Source: Lophium mytilinum
Lineage: Eukaryota > Ascomycota > Dothideomycetes > Mytilinidiales > Mytilinidiaceae
NCBI GenBank assembly: GCA_010093605.1
Contig: MU004192.1
Location: 1,280,504 to 1,344,503 of the forward strand
Reading direction: 5' to 3'
DNA length: 64,000 nucleotides
In this document: positions 11,584-23,969 of the stretch, piece after piece
How the letters are laid out: the number at the start of each line of letters is the position of its first letter
How positions within the stretch are numbered: position 1 is the first letter of the stretch
Translations under genes and position numbers: made by a program
The notes under the pieces: generated by a model
What the model saw: only the letters and a program-made list of their open reading frames with translations
Told to the model about the DNA's origin: nothing
The model's database searches: none

Positions 11584-14500
11584 TCACAAGTAGAACATCG
11601 TGTCTTTGAGCGCGGGGTGGACGTCGCGGTGCCACGACGAGGCGTCGAAAGACGCCGAGCCGTCGCCCTTCAGCACGTTGTGTAGGTACGCGCGGCCTCT
11701 CTCGCAGAGAATGTCGGCGTAATAGGCGGGCGGGCACACGCTGACTGAGCGAGTTGCGCGGCCGAATGTGTAGCACAGATTGTGCGTCTTGTAAGAAATT
11801 AGCGTTTTTGGCACGGAAAGGTGGTTGAAAGAAGAAGAGCAAGAAGAAGTACTTACAAGTCTCTGCAATTGGTCCGCGCCAAGCTTGTTGTCGTCTTTTA
11901 TGACGACGTAGTGTGCTGGTTTGGACGTGCCTTGGAGGCCTTGGTGTGCGACGAGGAAGAAGTCGAACAACCGCTCGCCGGTGACGCCGCGGTCGACGAC
12001 GGTTCCGGGCGAACAGTTACCAGTTCTGCCGTCAGCGTCTGCAGGCGTTGTGGGGTAGAAGCGCGTGTGGTGACGCTTTCCGACGACAATGATGGAAACT
12101 TTGGGATGTTTCGATGCTGCGCCGTACAACTTGTTGAAAGAGGCCACGAAGGCTGGGTACTCTTGCTCTAGCACGATGGCGTATTGGCCCTCGGACACGC
12201 CATCTCGGTACACGATCACCTTGTCTGGCAAACCTTTGTTCTTTGCGGACCAAAGCTTTAGCCGTTCTGTGATCATTTCTTCCAGGTCGGACACCATCTC
12301 CTGCCGACCACGCTGCGTGCGGAGACTGGCCGGGTATTGGGTGAACTTTGTATCGCAAGAGGCCACGACACCGGCGATTGAAGGAGATGTTTCGGAACTT
12401 CCGGGCGAAGGGTGGGTGACGTCGATGCCGAAAACAATGGTTCTTGCGTCGAGAGGCTTCATCTCCGCTTCCGACACGTAGTGGTTCACGCCGCCCTTTT
12501 TCAGGTTGAATTTCAACGCCACGTTGGCGAAGTACTGCGCCTGCCCCTTCTCTTTTGAGAACTTCTGTCCGATGTTGCACACGGAGGGGATACCAAGCGT
12601 GACGTCGCAGAGGTATTTGACGCAATCGTAAAGGAAGGCGTTGTCGCTCGGTAGAAGAACGAACAAGAACGCCGGCTTTGCGGGGAATGTTCTTAATGCT
12701 TGCTCGAGAACGCCCGTGATGGCCTTCACGTTGCGTGACATGAGGTCCGGACTGCTGACCGAAGCAGTCTTGAATGGCGTTGATTTGCCAAGTTTGACCC
12801 CATACCGGCCCAACGTCTCAGAGAAGTCGGCCAGGTACTGATTGGTAGCGTCGGCGCCACCGTAGACAGTCGGTCGGGACCCCTCGCTGATGACGAGGCA
12901 GTTCCAAGAAGGAATGTTCACGCCTTGGAAGAACGGACGAGGTTTGATGCCGTCCGCCAAGTTCCACTTTCCGTCACGTGGCCTGACCGCATTGGTGGTT
13001 TTGTGGTATTGAAGGGAGGGAGGCTGAAGGATGCGTCCGTCCACTGTGAGCATGGAGGCGCTCACCTTGATGCCGTACTTCTGTAGCGACGTGTTGATGC
13101 CCTGAGACACCGGGTTGATGCCGACCACGTTGAGGCCGGACTCGACAATGGACGTGGCGTTCTTGTCGGGGCTTCGTGCTGCAAACTCGATCATTGATCG
13201 CGTTTGGTTCGGAAGAAGCATCCTCTTGGCCTGCTGGCCTGGAAGAACTTCACAGAGCTCGGCTGGGATCCACGATGGGTCGGTCCTCGTACCCGTATTC
13301 ACGACCGGAAATGCGGGAGATTGGAGCTTGATCTGGTGCACTATAGACAAATTAGCAACCAATGTAACAACAACATGTACCTCGAGGCCTCCATGGGGTA
13401 GGGAAAAGCTTACCTTGTTCAAAGTACGCGGACACAGTCAGACGCTTGGTGGCACCGGAGGCGTCAGTGAAATCAAACGACGTGTTAGTCGCATTTTGGC
13501 CTTTAGCTGACAGATCCGCAATGGTGTGGATCTTTTCCTTGCGGATGGGCCCATTCTTCCCCTTCTTTGGCTTGCCGTTCGCATCAAGCTCCATCAGATA
13601 TCGGGTCTTAATGCGCAACTTTCGCGCAAAAGCCGCAATGCGAGCAGACTGTGCTTGATTTGCCGGAGGCCCGCCGTTGAACTCGGTCAAGAGGTTCATT
13701 AGTGGACCCGGCTTGTAGAAGGCACCGGTAGCGACGTTGATGTTGACAATGATCCGACGAACACCAGTCCGGACGCTGGAGTAGAAGCCTCGTAGGGCCA
13801 CGAGGCCTTCACCAAGATTGGCCTGGACGAGCTCCGGGTTCGCGAAGGGGTAGAACTTGTTACCTCCGCCGACCGCATGATTCGCCTTTGAGGCCGGGCC
13901 CTGTGAGAGCAGGATATTCAGCGCCTGGATGGTCTCCATACGCAGCGGGTAATATCCGCCACCGCCTTGGAAAGAAATGTCCTTGATGAGGTCTTCAATG
14001 GACACGGTGGGGAGTTCTTCCACCAGAAGCTTCCGCAGGTTCCGCTTGCGGGCGGCGGTGCGCGCTGCGGGTTCACCGGCTGTGGGAGGAGGCATAGGCT
14101 CAGCACCCTCTGCGTGCCAGACAAGGTCGAATGACTGCCGGCCATTGAGTGCCACTTTGTCTGTTGTGACGATGATCTGAGCCCCATCGCTTGCGGCGAC
14201 GATGCCCTGAAATGGTGCTTGTGAGAGAAGCATCTCAATAAGACGCTTCTTCTTCGGCTTCGGAGTGGCGGTTCCCTCAGGCTGGAAGGCCACGCTGTAC
14301 CGATAAAGGTACTTCTTGGACTGCTCAGTGGGGGTCAATGGGAAGTAATTGGCCCAAAGGACAATCTTCTTCCCCAGAGTGCCGTAGCCAGGACGGCGAG
14401 GCAGACGGTCGGTGACAGAGAGGTCCGACATTTGGGCGGACAAGTCGAACTTCATTGACGCGTCCTCGAGCTTCGTGACTTCGGGGTCGGGTTGGGGGAA

Positions 14501-14729
14501 AGTGCCGTTTCTGGAGCGAAAGCGTTAGCATTGCGTTTCAAGTGGTGAAAGTTACTTACCCAAAGACAGCTGCAGGTCCACCTCCGAAGCCTCCACGGCC
14601 ACCTCCACCTCCCCTCGGAGGGCCACCTCCACCTCCCCGGGGAGGACCACTGTATCCACCACGACCACCACCACGCGGAGGGCCATCATAGCCTCCACGG
14701 CCACCTCGACCGCCACGGCCGGTGCTCAT
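11584..14729 (-). CDS. ago: Argonaute (PAZ-PIWI) RNA-silencing nuclease
   Basis: Argonaute binds small RNAs and cleaves matching transcripts; it is the core of fungal quelling-type silencing. Four exons (14560-14729, 13414-14510, 11857-13340, 11584-11787) sum to exactly 985 codons, 984 aa. The first 55 residues are an RGG/PPRGGG-rich tail. The N, PAZ and MID regions follow, and the PIWI domain starts near residue 640. The catalytic residues are visible: D729 (FGIDVTHP), E770 (RGRQE), D802 (YRDGVSEGQ) and D942 (PPAYYAD), a DEDD tetrad, so slicing should be possible. The protein ends FYL, near the usual hydrophobic C-terminus. Introns of 49-73 nt have GTAAGT or GTAAGC donors. Its 3' flank meets a tandem repeat array. 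I cannot tell from sequence which fungal Argonaute subfamily it belongs to. Confidence 0.97.
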
Positions 14730-17225
14730 TGTGGCCTTGTGTTGCTAGCGTGAGGGTGCGGGATTGAGCGAAGAAGTGACTGCGAGGTATTCTGGAGGAC
14801 GTGTGCTGGACAACTTGTGGTGGAAGGGGTCTAGTACAGAACGCTTGGTGGAAAGCTTGTAGAGGAAGAGGGCTGAAGGAGGGCAGTTGGTGGAAGAATC
14901 GTGGAGGAAGTGTGGTGTAGGAGAGACGGAGAGGAGTGGGGGTTGAGGCCCTTAAGTAGTGGAAGTTGCACGAAAGCTGACGTAAGCTAGGCAGCTGTTG
15001 TAGCTGTGGGTGAGGAGCAGTCAGTACTGTTGGGAATTGATGGGGAGCGAGCGTGCCCTAGGAGTGAAGATATGAAGAAGTGGTGGGGCACAGGAAACAA
15101 AGCTGAGCCGCCCACGCGACGTGAGATAAGTGATGTCAGGCACCTCACCCCAGATCACACGAGCCAGCCAGTATATCTGGGGGCGCAGCTATCTCATTGA
15201 GGCACCCCAGCGCTAATCAAGCTCGACGGTACCAGGTTGTTTGGGCGCGAGGCTGAAATCCACGCACGAGGTAGTTCAATTGAGGTCAGCCACCACACCC
15301 CAACACAGTTGAGTGAGCACGCCATCGTGACAGCCATGTTACTGCATTGAAGGGCCCCAGCAGCTATGAGACCGGAGGCGACAGCGATAAGGTGCTCAAC
15401 CAAACCGCGAGTGAACTAACCCCCGCAGTCGACAAAGAAACTCCCAACAGACGTACCTAGTGACCACACACGGGCTCCAGGACCGCGTAATGGCTGTGTT
15501 TAGATGTTTTCAAAGATGTTGTATATACGTTTGTTGTATGTATGTACAGAAATTCCAATAGGGCACGGATGACGCAGGGTCTTTGAAGGGTCGAGAGAGG
15601 CTCCGTTCTTGAGACTCGAACTGTATAGAACGCCGGCTTTCAGTTTGCTGGAAGAACGACGCAGAGGGAATACACAGGAGCAATATTGCAAGTGATTTGG
15701 GGTTTGTGGGCACCGGCAGCGGTGTGATGCTGCAGTCAGGTTTGCAGCGAACGTCGGAAGACGGTGACGACCGAACGCGAAGCTAAAAGCACGCGGGGCT
15801 ACGGGTAATCACGTTACCAGGCGTTTTCTGCTCGTCGCGTTCTAAGCTTGGTACGGTCTGGTGGGAAGATTGTATACAAGGGTGCACAGTGGCTGATCAA
15901 AAGTATAAAACCAGAGCGCGAGGTAATGAGCAGAAAAGAGGGCACAGTGCACACTTTTATATGATTATTGAGCCATGAGAATATGATATCAGTCTTACAG
16001 CTTCTTTCGTGCAGTCCCGGTGCGCTCTGTGCATGGGCGGTGCGTCACTCGTTCCTCTCACCGGAAAAAGCAACCAAATGGGCTGCTCGCTGCCGGCAAG
16101 GAGTGCGAATATCGGCAGGGGTTTCGGGAGGAATGAGAGGCGAGCAACGCCCTGAAATTGAGGGGCTATGCACAGCTCGAATATTGAATATTGTGCAACT
16201 GTGGCGCTGGCGAAGTAGCTAGCGCATCGAAGATCATCCGAGTTGTGCAGAATCCTGGTCACGTGCATGTCATCTCCATGCGCTCTAAATCGGACGGGTG
16301 GCATTTCCATGTCGTAAAATAGGCATGCTTCAAACTATGATTGGAGCTATAATGTTCCTGGCACTACATTCAGTACCTCGGAAAACTTCTAGCACATGCA
16401 GAGTCTGGATATTGTGAATTTCATTTCCGAATCGGAAGCCTCGAATGCTCATGCCCTGAAATCAGAGTCCAGTAAATTGAAAATATCATGGGCCGTGCAG
16501 AGTCTTTCACTTGTGGACGTAAGCCCCGCGGAGGCCATCATCTTTGCGCATTGTTCTCTTATTGGCTACATTGAGGCAAGCCGCAGAAGAGGAGGCCCAC
16601 AGTAGCAAACAATCTCGACATTCGTCGCGTGTTTCACGCATCCATATTCCTCGCCATACAGATCAAGAATATGGCCATCACTCGTGTACTGATTCGTATA
16701 CTCATGAAGCCCTCCCTGAAAATAGGCAGCCCACAACGCCGAGATGCAAAGAGCCGTAGTACTTGAACTCAGGCACCCGTTTTTCGGATCGATCTACCAC
16801 GAGGTGACACTGCTTGGGGTGGCACGGTAGGTTAAGTAGGGACGGCAGAGGATGCAATTATCCATGCTTCCTCATCCAGGTACCGTCTTCTCGACCCTGC
16901 TACCACGTGGGTTACACGTCTAAAGCAGCCTGCTGGGCTGAGCAAGAGCCGCAGAGAATGGGACAGGTCATGCACTGTAGATGAGACGGGGAGGTGTTGT
17001 GTCTTCCGAAGAGCTGCAGAACTGCGTCGCGGTCCAGACTGGGCCTCTGGGAGGTTCTTCGCGTCGAGGATCGTTGATTTGTCTGGGGTCCTCTGAAAAC
17101 GCCTCCGGTTTATCATGCAAACAGCCGATCGATGCTGCTTTAGTGGTGCTTGCTGCAATGAGCCGTAGAGGCCTTTTGCCAACAGCACTGACGTCGCTTC
17201 GTTGTTTCGGAGGAGCTGTCATGGC
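14730..17225. other. Gene-poor interval of about 2.5 kb
   Basis: 14730-15000 is the Argonaute promoter and leader; it repeats the motif TGGTGGAA three times (near 14817, 14847 and 14890). From 15120 to 15420 there are weak, spaced copies of a GGCACCCC/GGGCCCCAGC motif that may be very old members of the dispersed repeat family. From 15420 to 17225 I see only short frames without domains. Confidence 0.4.
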
Positions 17226-18265
17226 TTAGCCCTTTTGCCGCGTCGACCTTTTGCGTTCTTTCCTTCCTTCTCCCGGCTCAGTGTTCTCAGTGTGATGATT
17301 CCGGTAGTGTCGTAATAGATTATCGTGCCGCGAGAACCCCTTCCGCGAAGATGGGCAACCGGCATGGCGACAGTAGGAGAAGCTGCCGAGTCGTATCTGC
17401 CTTCCAGGCTCTGATGAGATACCGTGAGTATTTTCGTGACGAACGAGGTCTTTTCGGAGCCGGAACGCCCATTCGCAGGGCTTATGCGGGCACTTGTGCG
17501 GCTTTTCGTGGGTTTTGATATGCTGTCTGTGAGTAGGGGGATCAGCAAGTGGGCGTGTTCTTGTAAGAGGGAAGCTTACTGGAAAGACTTATGTTGGGGA
17601 AAGATGGCTCCACATTTTGATTCTTTGCAATGGAACGGCCCAGTCTGGGTTGAGGGAACTATCGCTTGATTGACCGTTGTAGTTACTGCTGCTGTGACAT
17701 CCACTGTAGACTGTAGAGTGGCAGTGCCCGTAGGATGTGGAACTGGATATTTCGAGGCATGAAGGTCATAGTGGTGAAGATCTGAGGGCGTTTGAGAATC
17801 TACGTTGAACCCATTTGCCAGGTTGGGCTGAGACTCGGCGGTGTGACTCAGTGCCGTCTGGGTGAGTGTTAACCATGTAGCTTTGGGAAGGCACCTCGTA
17901 GCGCTCACGTGTGAAGACCCGTTAGGAGGCCACCAGAAGGAGTTCGCAGGCATAGTGGTGTGCGGCGTTGAACCTGCCACTTGATGCAGCCCCGATAAGT
18001 CTGCTTCATCAAACACAGCATCGGTCACGGCATCAAATGGATTGAAAAGCGCCTGGTCTCCACTCGTAGTCCCAAACACATAGTCGCTTTCAAACCCTGA
18101 GGAATGACTGGGGCTATAGAGTATACCAGAGCTTATCGATTCTTGTGAGCTGTTGAGCAGGGCATGGTTTAGGTCGTCAAATACGCCAGAGGGTGTATGA
18201 AAAGAGAGCTGGCCATCAATGGTGTCAGGCAGCGGAAGGGAAAATTGACTCAAAGAATAGTCCAT
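17226..18265 (-). CDS. C2H2 zinc-finger protein, probable transcription factor
   Basis: Exons 17580-18265 and 17226-17526 give 328 aa. The first 215 residues are a Ser/Thr/Pro-rich, mildly acidic region typical of a fungal activation domain. Three C2H2-type fingers follow: CKESKCGAIF with HIKTH (split by the intron), CPHKPCEWAF with HENTH, and CRHAGCPSSRKGF with HYRNHH. The tail is basic (KERKRSTRQK). The open frame extends upstream without an ATG; the first ATG is at 18265 with A at -3. The 53-nt intron has a GTAAGC donor and CAG acceptor. The gene sits alone between two repeat-worn regions, so neighbours give no hint of targets. Family of zinc-finger regulators is clear; pathway unknown. 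Confidence 0.85.
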
Positions 18266-18720
18266 TGTACGCTGAAAGCTAGTCTCGTCACAAAAATGAT
18301 CTAAAGAGGCTAGCAAAACAGGAGGTAGTACCTTCTTATGATCTTGTGGTTTGGTTTGTACTAGATAGAAGTGGATATCATGCCTTTTAGACTGCTGAAT
18401 TTAGAATATTCAGCCTTAGCGGAGGCCTAGGTCCTCAGGGCCTCTCGGAGTCCTTCTGCATAAGGAAGTGTGCGAGCAGTGAGGCTTACGCAAGAAGGTG
18501 AGTGCGCCCCGGGCTGTGCCAAAGCCTGACTTGCTTGCAGCCAAATGCTCAGCTGAGAGAAAGCAGACATTGCCCGAGGCCTTGACAAGGCTGCAATAAT
18601 TCCACAAGATTGTGATGGTTCCGTAAGGCTTGAATGCTTCCACGAGGCTGTGATTTTCCCATGGGGCTGAACGTAAGGGAGCCCACGTGATTTTCTTCAT
18701 CCACGGATATCCGACAGTCA
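18266..18720. repeat. Degenerate GAGGC-type short repeats upstream of the zinc-finger gene
   Basis: Between 18400 and 18700 phrases such as GAGGCCTTGACAAGGCTG, GTAAGGCTTGAATGCTTCC and ACGAGGCTGTGATTTTCCC recur at about 30-40 bp spacing. They are too diverged to define a unit. The first 150 bp are the zinc-finger promoter. Confidence 0.4.
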
Positions 18721-19779
18721 GCTGGTTACATACTTGCCTTTCTAGACTCTAAGAGAAAGTGGAGGTCTGAGAGTGCACTAGCCGCATTTCGTATGAACGG
18801 CGCCGCCCCTACTTGCCGCGAAAGCCGTATGGGAAGCGAGTGGAGGTTGGGCATTTGGGGCGGCCGTGTATCTCGAGATGGTCGAGATTCAAACCTTGAG
18901 GAGCGGTACGACTGTGCCTGTTGAGCGATAAAAAGGAACGCCTACTACCAGTGTATATCTCTTTCTGGAGGTAAACTCATCTTGTTTGAATGCAGTTGTC
19001 GCACCCACGACGGCCGCAATTGAGGCAGACAGGACAATTTATGATGTGGTGTGGACCGTTCCCTACACTTGCAATAACGTTTGGCAGGTTGCCAATCTTG
19101 TGAACTGGAAGTTGGTCAGACGGCTTTCGAGACTGCATCTCTATGCCCAGCGTAGCCTGCTGAATGGATGAGCATTCAACGCAGTTTGAGCACCTCCGTC
19201 GCTGGTGTATTTCCCGGGCCTTTGCCACCACGATTTCGTTGTGCTTGCCCTTACGTGTTAACATTGAATAGTGGCGTTGGCACGGCGAAGATGTGCTACG
19301 ACGTTGTGGTAATGGCCGTACTATCACTTACCTTGACATTGCGTCCTGTGAGCGAGGTGTCTATAGCGACCGCAACTTCTCTGATGGTGACATGCGCATG
19401 TTCTGCGTGTCAGCAAGCGTTCTTCGCCTACGGTGAACGTAGACAGTGATATAGGGAGAGGAAATCGACTAACAAATAGTGTCTATTCAAAGCCGTCATG
19501 ACCATAGATGAGGCGAATCGAGGGCAGGATGCCATGCCCGCCATCGCAACATCAAGACCACATGGTTCGAGGCCGACATAGAGTAAGAGTAAACAGTGCC
19601 TTTGTGAGAGCTTGCGCAGTAGATGTATTTCGGAGGCTCAGTGTTTGATGTGTTTGAGTTTCAAGAGTGAGGATACGGTCTCCCGTGAGGGGAACGTCAA
19701 TGGTTATAACCATATAGGCGTTATCCGCGATAGCAGGGTTCAGCTATGACCTAGGAGCCTCAGATTCAGGCAGGCTTCA
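18721..19779. other. Gene-free stretch
   Basis: Several frames of 60-120 codons exist on both strands, including one with scattered cysteines on the minus strand (18977-19327). None shows a domain or plausible intron structure. Confidence 0.35.
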
Positions 19780-20170
19780 GAGACGGTGGCTGGCTGAGGC
19801 CAAAGCCCTCCGGGCTACGCCCTCGGCCCTCCACGCTGCGCCCTCAGTCTTTGCGATGTGAGCCTTAGGATGCCGAACAAGCGTAGAGCGCCAATCAAAC
19901 CTTCTCCTCAACCTGACATCGCTAGCAGTACCGGCATCAATGCTGTCCTGAGCGGCCTCCGGGCGGCCACAAGGCACCTCTGGGAGGCCCGTTGCCTCCC
20001 CGCAGACCCACGGTAATCAGGCTGAAGATAATGAAGCATCCAATAACGAGCACTGCCAAGAAAGCCCCTCCGTGAGGCCTTCATCGAGAACCACTCGATA
20101 GCGAGACGTGATGACGACAAGAGGACTGTGTGCATGAGGAAGAGGCCTCCTGGAGGAACAGGGTGGTGTT
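19780..20170. repeat. GC-rich repeats with CCTCC...GGAGG palindromic cores
   Basis: Small inverted repeats recur at about 19805 (CCCTCCGGGCTACGCCCTC), 19957 (GCCTCCGGGCGGCC), 19975 (GCACCTCTGGGAGGCCC), 20065 (GCCCCTCCGTGAGGCC) and 20145 (GGCCTCCTGGAGG). They look like one diverged family of short hairpin-capable units. Confidence 0.5.
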
Positions 20171-20399
20171 AAGAGGTTGACTCGGCTAGGGCTGTACTTC
20201 GTACGCAAGGCTAACAACCGCCATGCCTAATACGTATGCTAGTGCAGGTTGGGCGGAATTCACGGTACTCAGGCATATGAGCGTGGATTATTGGCCAGTT
20301 GCTAACCCAGATTTCTAGACTCTTGGTTCGATATTCTAGTCCTCCTGACATTGTCAAACGGTCTGCAGAGTAGCATAGTCAACGTCCTAATATGGAAGC

Positions 20400-20840
20400 A
20401 GCTAGACCTATTTCGTAAGACCCGATTCACAGCGTCCATATGATTACATCGTACCCCTGATTTCTTGTGTAGTCCAGGAGCCCCTTCAAGAACTCAATGG
20501 GCTTACATTGCTACACCACCGAGAAGCTGATATCAATGCTGTTGAGTATTTCTCCAGACGTTCAATTCACAGGGAGGAAACCCTTACATTGTCTTGAAAT
20601 TTTCTTATAATGGGCAGGAGGGCACCAAAGGTTTGACCAGAAGCACAAAGCTGCAATACCAGTGCACTGATGTTAAAGCTGAAGAACGCATTTTTAATAC
20701 TAAATTAATGACGTTTAGATCTTTACATTATATCTCGAACTTTCTTCATATCTAGGGGCATCACAGACAGCGTCATTCACATGCAAATGGTCACTATTTC
20801 TCGAAGGCTAATGTGGGACCTCTAGAAAGGAACATTGTAG
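20400..20840 (+). repeat. Old copies of the 108-bp repeat family
   Basis: The phrase near 20720-20790 (TTACATTATATCTCGAA, then TTCATATCTAGGGGCATCAC, then GACAGCGTCATTCACATGC) lines up with the 10.7-10.9 kb units. A second weaker copy is at 20440-20500 (ATTACATCGTACCCCTGATT). This shows the family beyond the well-preserved array. Confidence 0.5.
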
Positions 20841-21143
20841 TATTTACAGACATCAAACACTTCGAAGGCCTTCAAATGCATATACAGATCTGCAAGACGC
20901 ATGAGAACTCGATTCCATTCTGCTCGTGCATTTAGCACGGCCAAAAGAGCCCCCCAATCTAGCTAGTTGGTGGTTGTATCCAACTCAGCACCGCAAATTG
21001 GCATACACTCAGCCAGAGTTTACCGCACGCAGAAGCTCCATCAAGCTACTCCAGACGGTACCACCCCAGCACCAAAACTCCCTCAACACCACCCAATTCA
21101 CGCCGCCTCGCGGAACATCACCCTACTGCACTCCAAATCTGGC
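20841..21143. other. 3' flank of the 21144 gene, no gene seen
   Basis: Plus-strand open frames here run antisense to the minus-strand gene and have a proline/serine composition typical of shadow frames. Confidence 0.4.
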
Positions 21144-22003
21144 CTATTCTCCACCGAACTTGAATGCCTCCAGAGGCGCCCAAGGGCCACCCCTCTCCTC
21201 CCCACGCTCTCGCTTCCTCCCCCTGATCTCCAGCTCCTCTTCCTCCTCCTCCTCGCAGCCCGGCAATCTCACCGCCGCCGCCACACTCGTCCAATCCACC
21301 CCTCCCACCTTCACTTCCCTCCCCAGCCTACGCAACAGCGAGCAAAGAACCGACACCAAGTGCCAGGTCCTCACACTGTCCTGATGCTGTATCATCTTCT
21401 CCAGCAGCACCATTCCCCTCACTCGGAAGCCCGCCCGGATATCCTGGGGGTTCTCCAGCATCTCCTTCAACGTAGCCCGACGTTGCTCGACCCACTGCCG
21501 ATTCGGCTACACAAAAATGAACATGTCAGCAACCTCTCTCATCAATAGCTCAGAGGCAGAAGGAATTCTCAACCACTCACCCCAAAAAACCCCCCACTCG
21601 CCCCCCAAACCGCCCACCCCCAGCTCTCAACATCCAACCCCGCCGACTCGCGGCTCCGTAGCAGCGGCCACAGCAGCGTACGCACGACGCGGTGGAGGTC
21701 CTCAAACGCGTCGAGCTCGCCGCAGCCGGAGCCCGACACGCCGCTCATCTTGCGGTACTCGATTGCCTGGTCGGCGGCCTTCAGCGAGACGGCCTCGATG
21801 TTCCTGAGGTCGCGGGCCGCGCGGGGGTGGCTGGGGACGCGGGAGAAGATGGGGAGGGCGAAAGCGTAGGGGCCGTGCAGCTCGATGTTGATATTGGCGG
21901 TGGTGAGGTAGCGTGCGAAGTCGGCTTCGAGGGCGGCGGCGTTGGGGAGGACGAGGTGCGAAGCTAGGTGGGGGGTGCAGGGGTCGTCTGCTGTGCGAGA
22001 CAT
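21144..22003 (-). CDS. Hypothetical protein, 261 aa
   Basis: Exons 21581-22003 and 21144-21506 join in phase 0 to give 261 aa; the 74-nt intron has a GTGAGT donor and GTAG acceptor. The composition is that of a globular protein: alternating hydrophobic helices such as DLHRVVRTLLWPLLRSRES and RTWHLVSVLCSLLRRLGREV, with motifs MVLLEKMIQHQDSVR and WAVWGASGGFFG. A run of seven glutamates and an Arg/Glu-rich stretch lie near the C-terminus. No signal peptide or clear transmembrane segment is visible. I do not recognise the family. The ATG at 22003 opens with MSRTADDPCTPHLASHLVLP. The coding case rests on consistent frame over both exons and good splice sites. Confidence 0.7.
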
Positions 22004-22580
22004 TGGGAGGATTCTGGGTTGGTGGGTTAGGGTTGAGGATCAGAGAGAGGAGTGTTGATCACGTGAAGGGTGGTGACGGATTGGGAGGAGGGGAAGAGAG
22101 TTGATGACGGCTGGACAGGTAGATGGAGGAGAAGACTTACGATGATGTTGGTCTGATTTGAAGCGGTTTCAGCGTGTGAATCGACGGATAATCTAAAGCG
22201 CACGGAGCGGACGCGTCTTGTGATGTAGAGCTTGCCAGAACGAAGGAGCTCAAATAGCGGTGGACAAGAAAAGCATCACGAAGGTTATGAAGTTGATATC
22301 GACGCTGGTGGTGTGTGCAGGATGAGAGAGTGTGAATGAGGGCGTTTAAAAGGAAGAAGAGGAAGTCTGAAAGGTGGAGGTAGGAGACTCTGACAAGTGA
22401 AGTGGACCAGAACTGGTCTGTGCGACAGTGCCAAAATCGCAATGCAAGCGCGGTGAAAGTGAATGTTGCGGTGCAACACCTTGCGGCGTTGTCACCCCGT
22501 CTTGAATTGCATGAGTCTATCCCATCCTTTTGAACGCCTATACATAGCTGTGTCACGCAAGCCCCTGTACAGACAAAGAA
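22004..22580. other. Intergenic between two minus-strand genes
   Basis: It must contain the promoter of the 21144-22003 gene and the 3' UTR of the rhodopsin-domain gene. Overlapping minus-strand frames (for example 22137-22556) are low-complexity and not convincing. Confidence 0.4.
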
Positions 22581-23969
22581 TTATATAGTCCCCGCCTCAG
22601 ACGTGTACTCCACCACAACTTCTTTTGTAATCCCACCAGTGCTTAACATCATCCGCTCTGTACTGCTTGACCGGTCCCGCCTGCTGGCTCTCGAGGGTCC
22701 AGTGACGCTGGTGACGGTACCAACGTTGTCGGGGCGGAGGTCAGCGAGCCAGTGGCTCCCCCGATGGTGACCGAATCTGCTTTGGCGATTTGATCGTCCG
22801 CGGCCTCCGATTTGTTGTGCCGCACTTGGAGCAGAGGAGCTGAGCCCTACGCGCCAGAGCAGAGTTTGAAGAAGCGGTCTCAGTGTTGCCAAGCATCCAG
22901 CTGTGATGCCAATACCTGGTTCTACTGTAGACCAGATTGCCAGATCGGTAGTAGACCCTGCAGAGATATATCATAAGAAAGTGATCATGTGTATAGAGAG
23001 AGCTGGACGTAGACAAATTGGAAGAATCGACAGCGGCGAAGAGGAGTTGTAGGATCGCAATATCAAGGGGAGACGCTTACAGAGGTAGTCCGCCGAATTA
23101 TCCAGACCCGAAACGGAGGGGATGCGGACTATGGTTGCTATACCTCCACTACGGATCTGTCAGTTTTAAATTACCTTCATTCTCTGACCGAAAAGCTTAC
23201 ATGGAAGCGAAGGCTAGAATCCCAGCAACATAGGCTTTTGCTTTCCGGTCCAACTGCAAATTCCACACGAGGAATATAGGGAGAATACCAAAAGTCCAAT
23301 CGACGATCGCGGTGAGGGCGCTCGCGGCGTAAGTGGCCCCAGTAATGTATTTGGTGTCGACACATCGTGCTGACCCTGGAGAAACGGTCCAATAATCGGA
23401 GATTGGAGTGCATTGAAACATGACAAGGAAAAAGTAACCCGTTCCAAAGATACCGGTTCCAATCATGAGTAGACGTGTTATCCAGATATGAACTCTCTTA
23501 GTGGAGAAGCGCAGAAAGAAGATTCCCAGCGCGATTTTCAGTGTGCAGCTGCTTGAGATGTAAAATAGTTCGCATAAATACCAGTACTGTAGCCGTGTCA
23601 ATAGGAACTCGATGCTTAATCTTGGTAGGGAGACTAACTCGCAACGCCGTTCGCTTGTTGTGAGGCGAGAGGTCTTTGGCATGTCTACCCGTGCCATACT
23701 GGACACCTCCAATCTGGCAGATTAGGTACGCCGTGAAGAGAAGCTGTGGGTTTGTGAGCGTCTTTTCTAATTTGATGAGGATGCTTTTTGCTGGCTGATC
23801 CTCGAGGGATCCTAATTGCACTCACCAAGGTGGTCACCATAGTCCAGTCGTCAGCCCCGAAAGTTTTTAGCATACCGGCACGAACATAGACTCGTAGGCT
23901 AACGGTAATCCATGAAGTAACGAGAAAAAGAATGGCTACCGCAAGCACCTCATGGCTTCTGTCAGCCAT
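22581..23969 (-). CDS. Fungal rhodopsin-domain seven-helix integral membrane protein
   Basis: Five exons (23826-23969, 23639-23743, 23201-23586, 23081-23148, 22581-22957) join to exactly 360 codons, 359 aa. The protein has the layout of the large fungal PTH11/rhodopsin-domain family: a first helix after a short N-terminus (VLAVAILFLVTSWITVSLRVYVR), GADDW after it, YGTGRH in the loop before YWYLCELFYISS, then FFLRF, ASALTAIVDWTFGILPIF, IVRIP and WSTVEPGIGITAGCLATLRPLL, all typical signatures. The last 95 residues are a hydrophilic cytosolic tail. Family members are plasma-membrane proteins of mostly unknown ligand, some involved in surface sensing. The acceptor at 23149 (CCGTAG) is chosen because other AG sites break the frame. 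Confident on family, less on exact exon edges. Confidence 0.9.
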
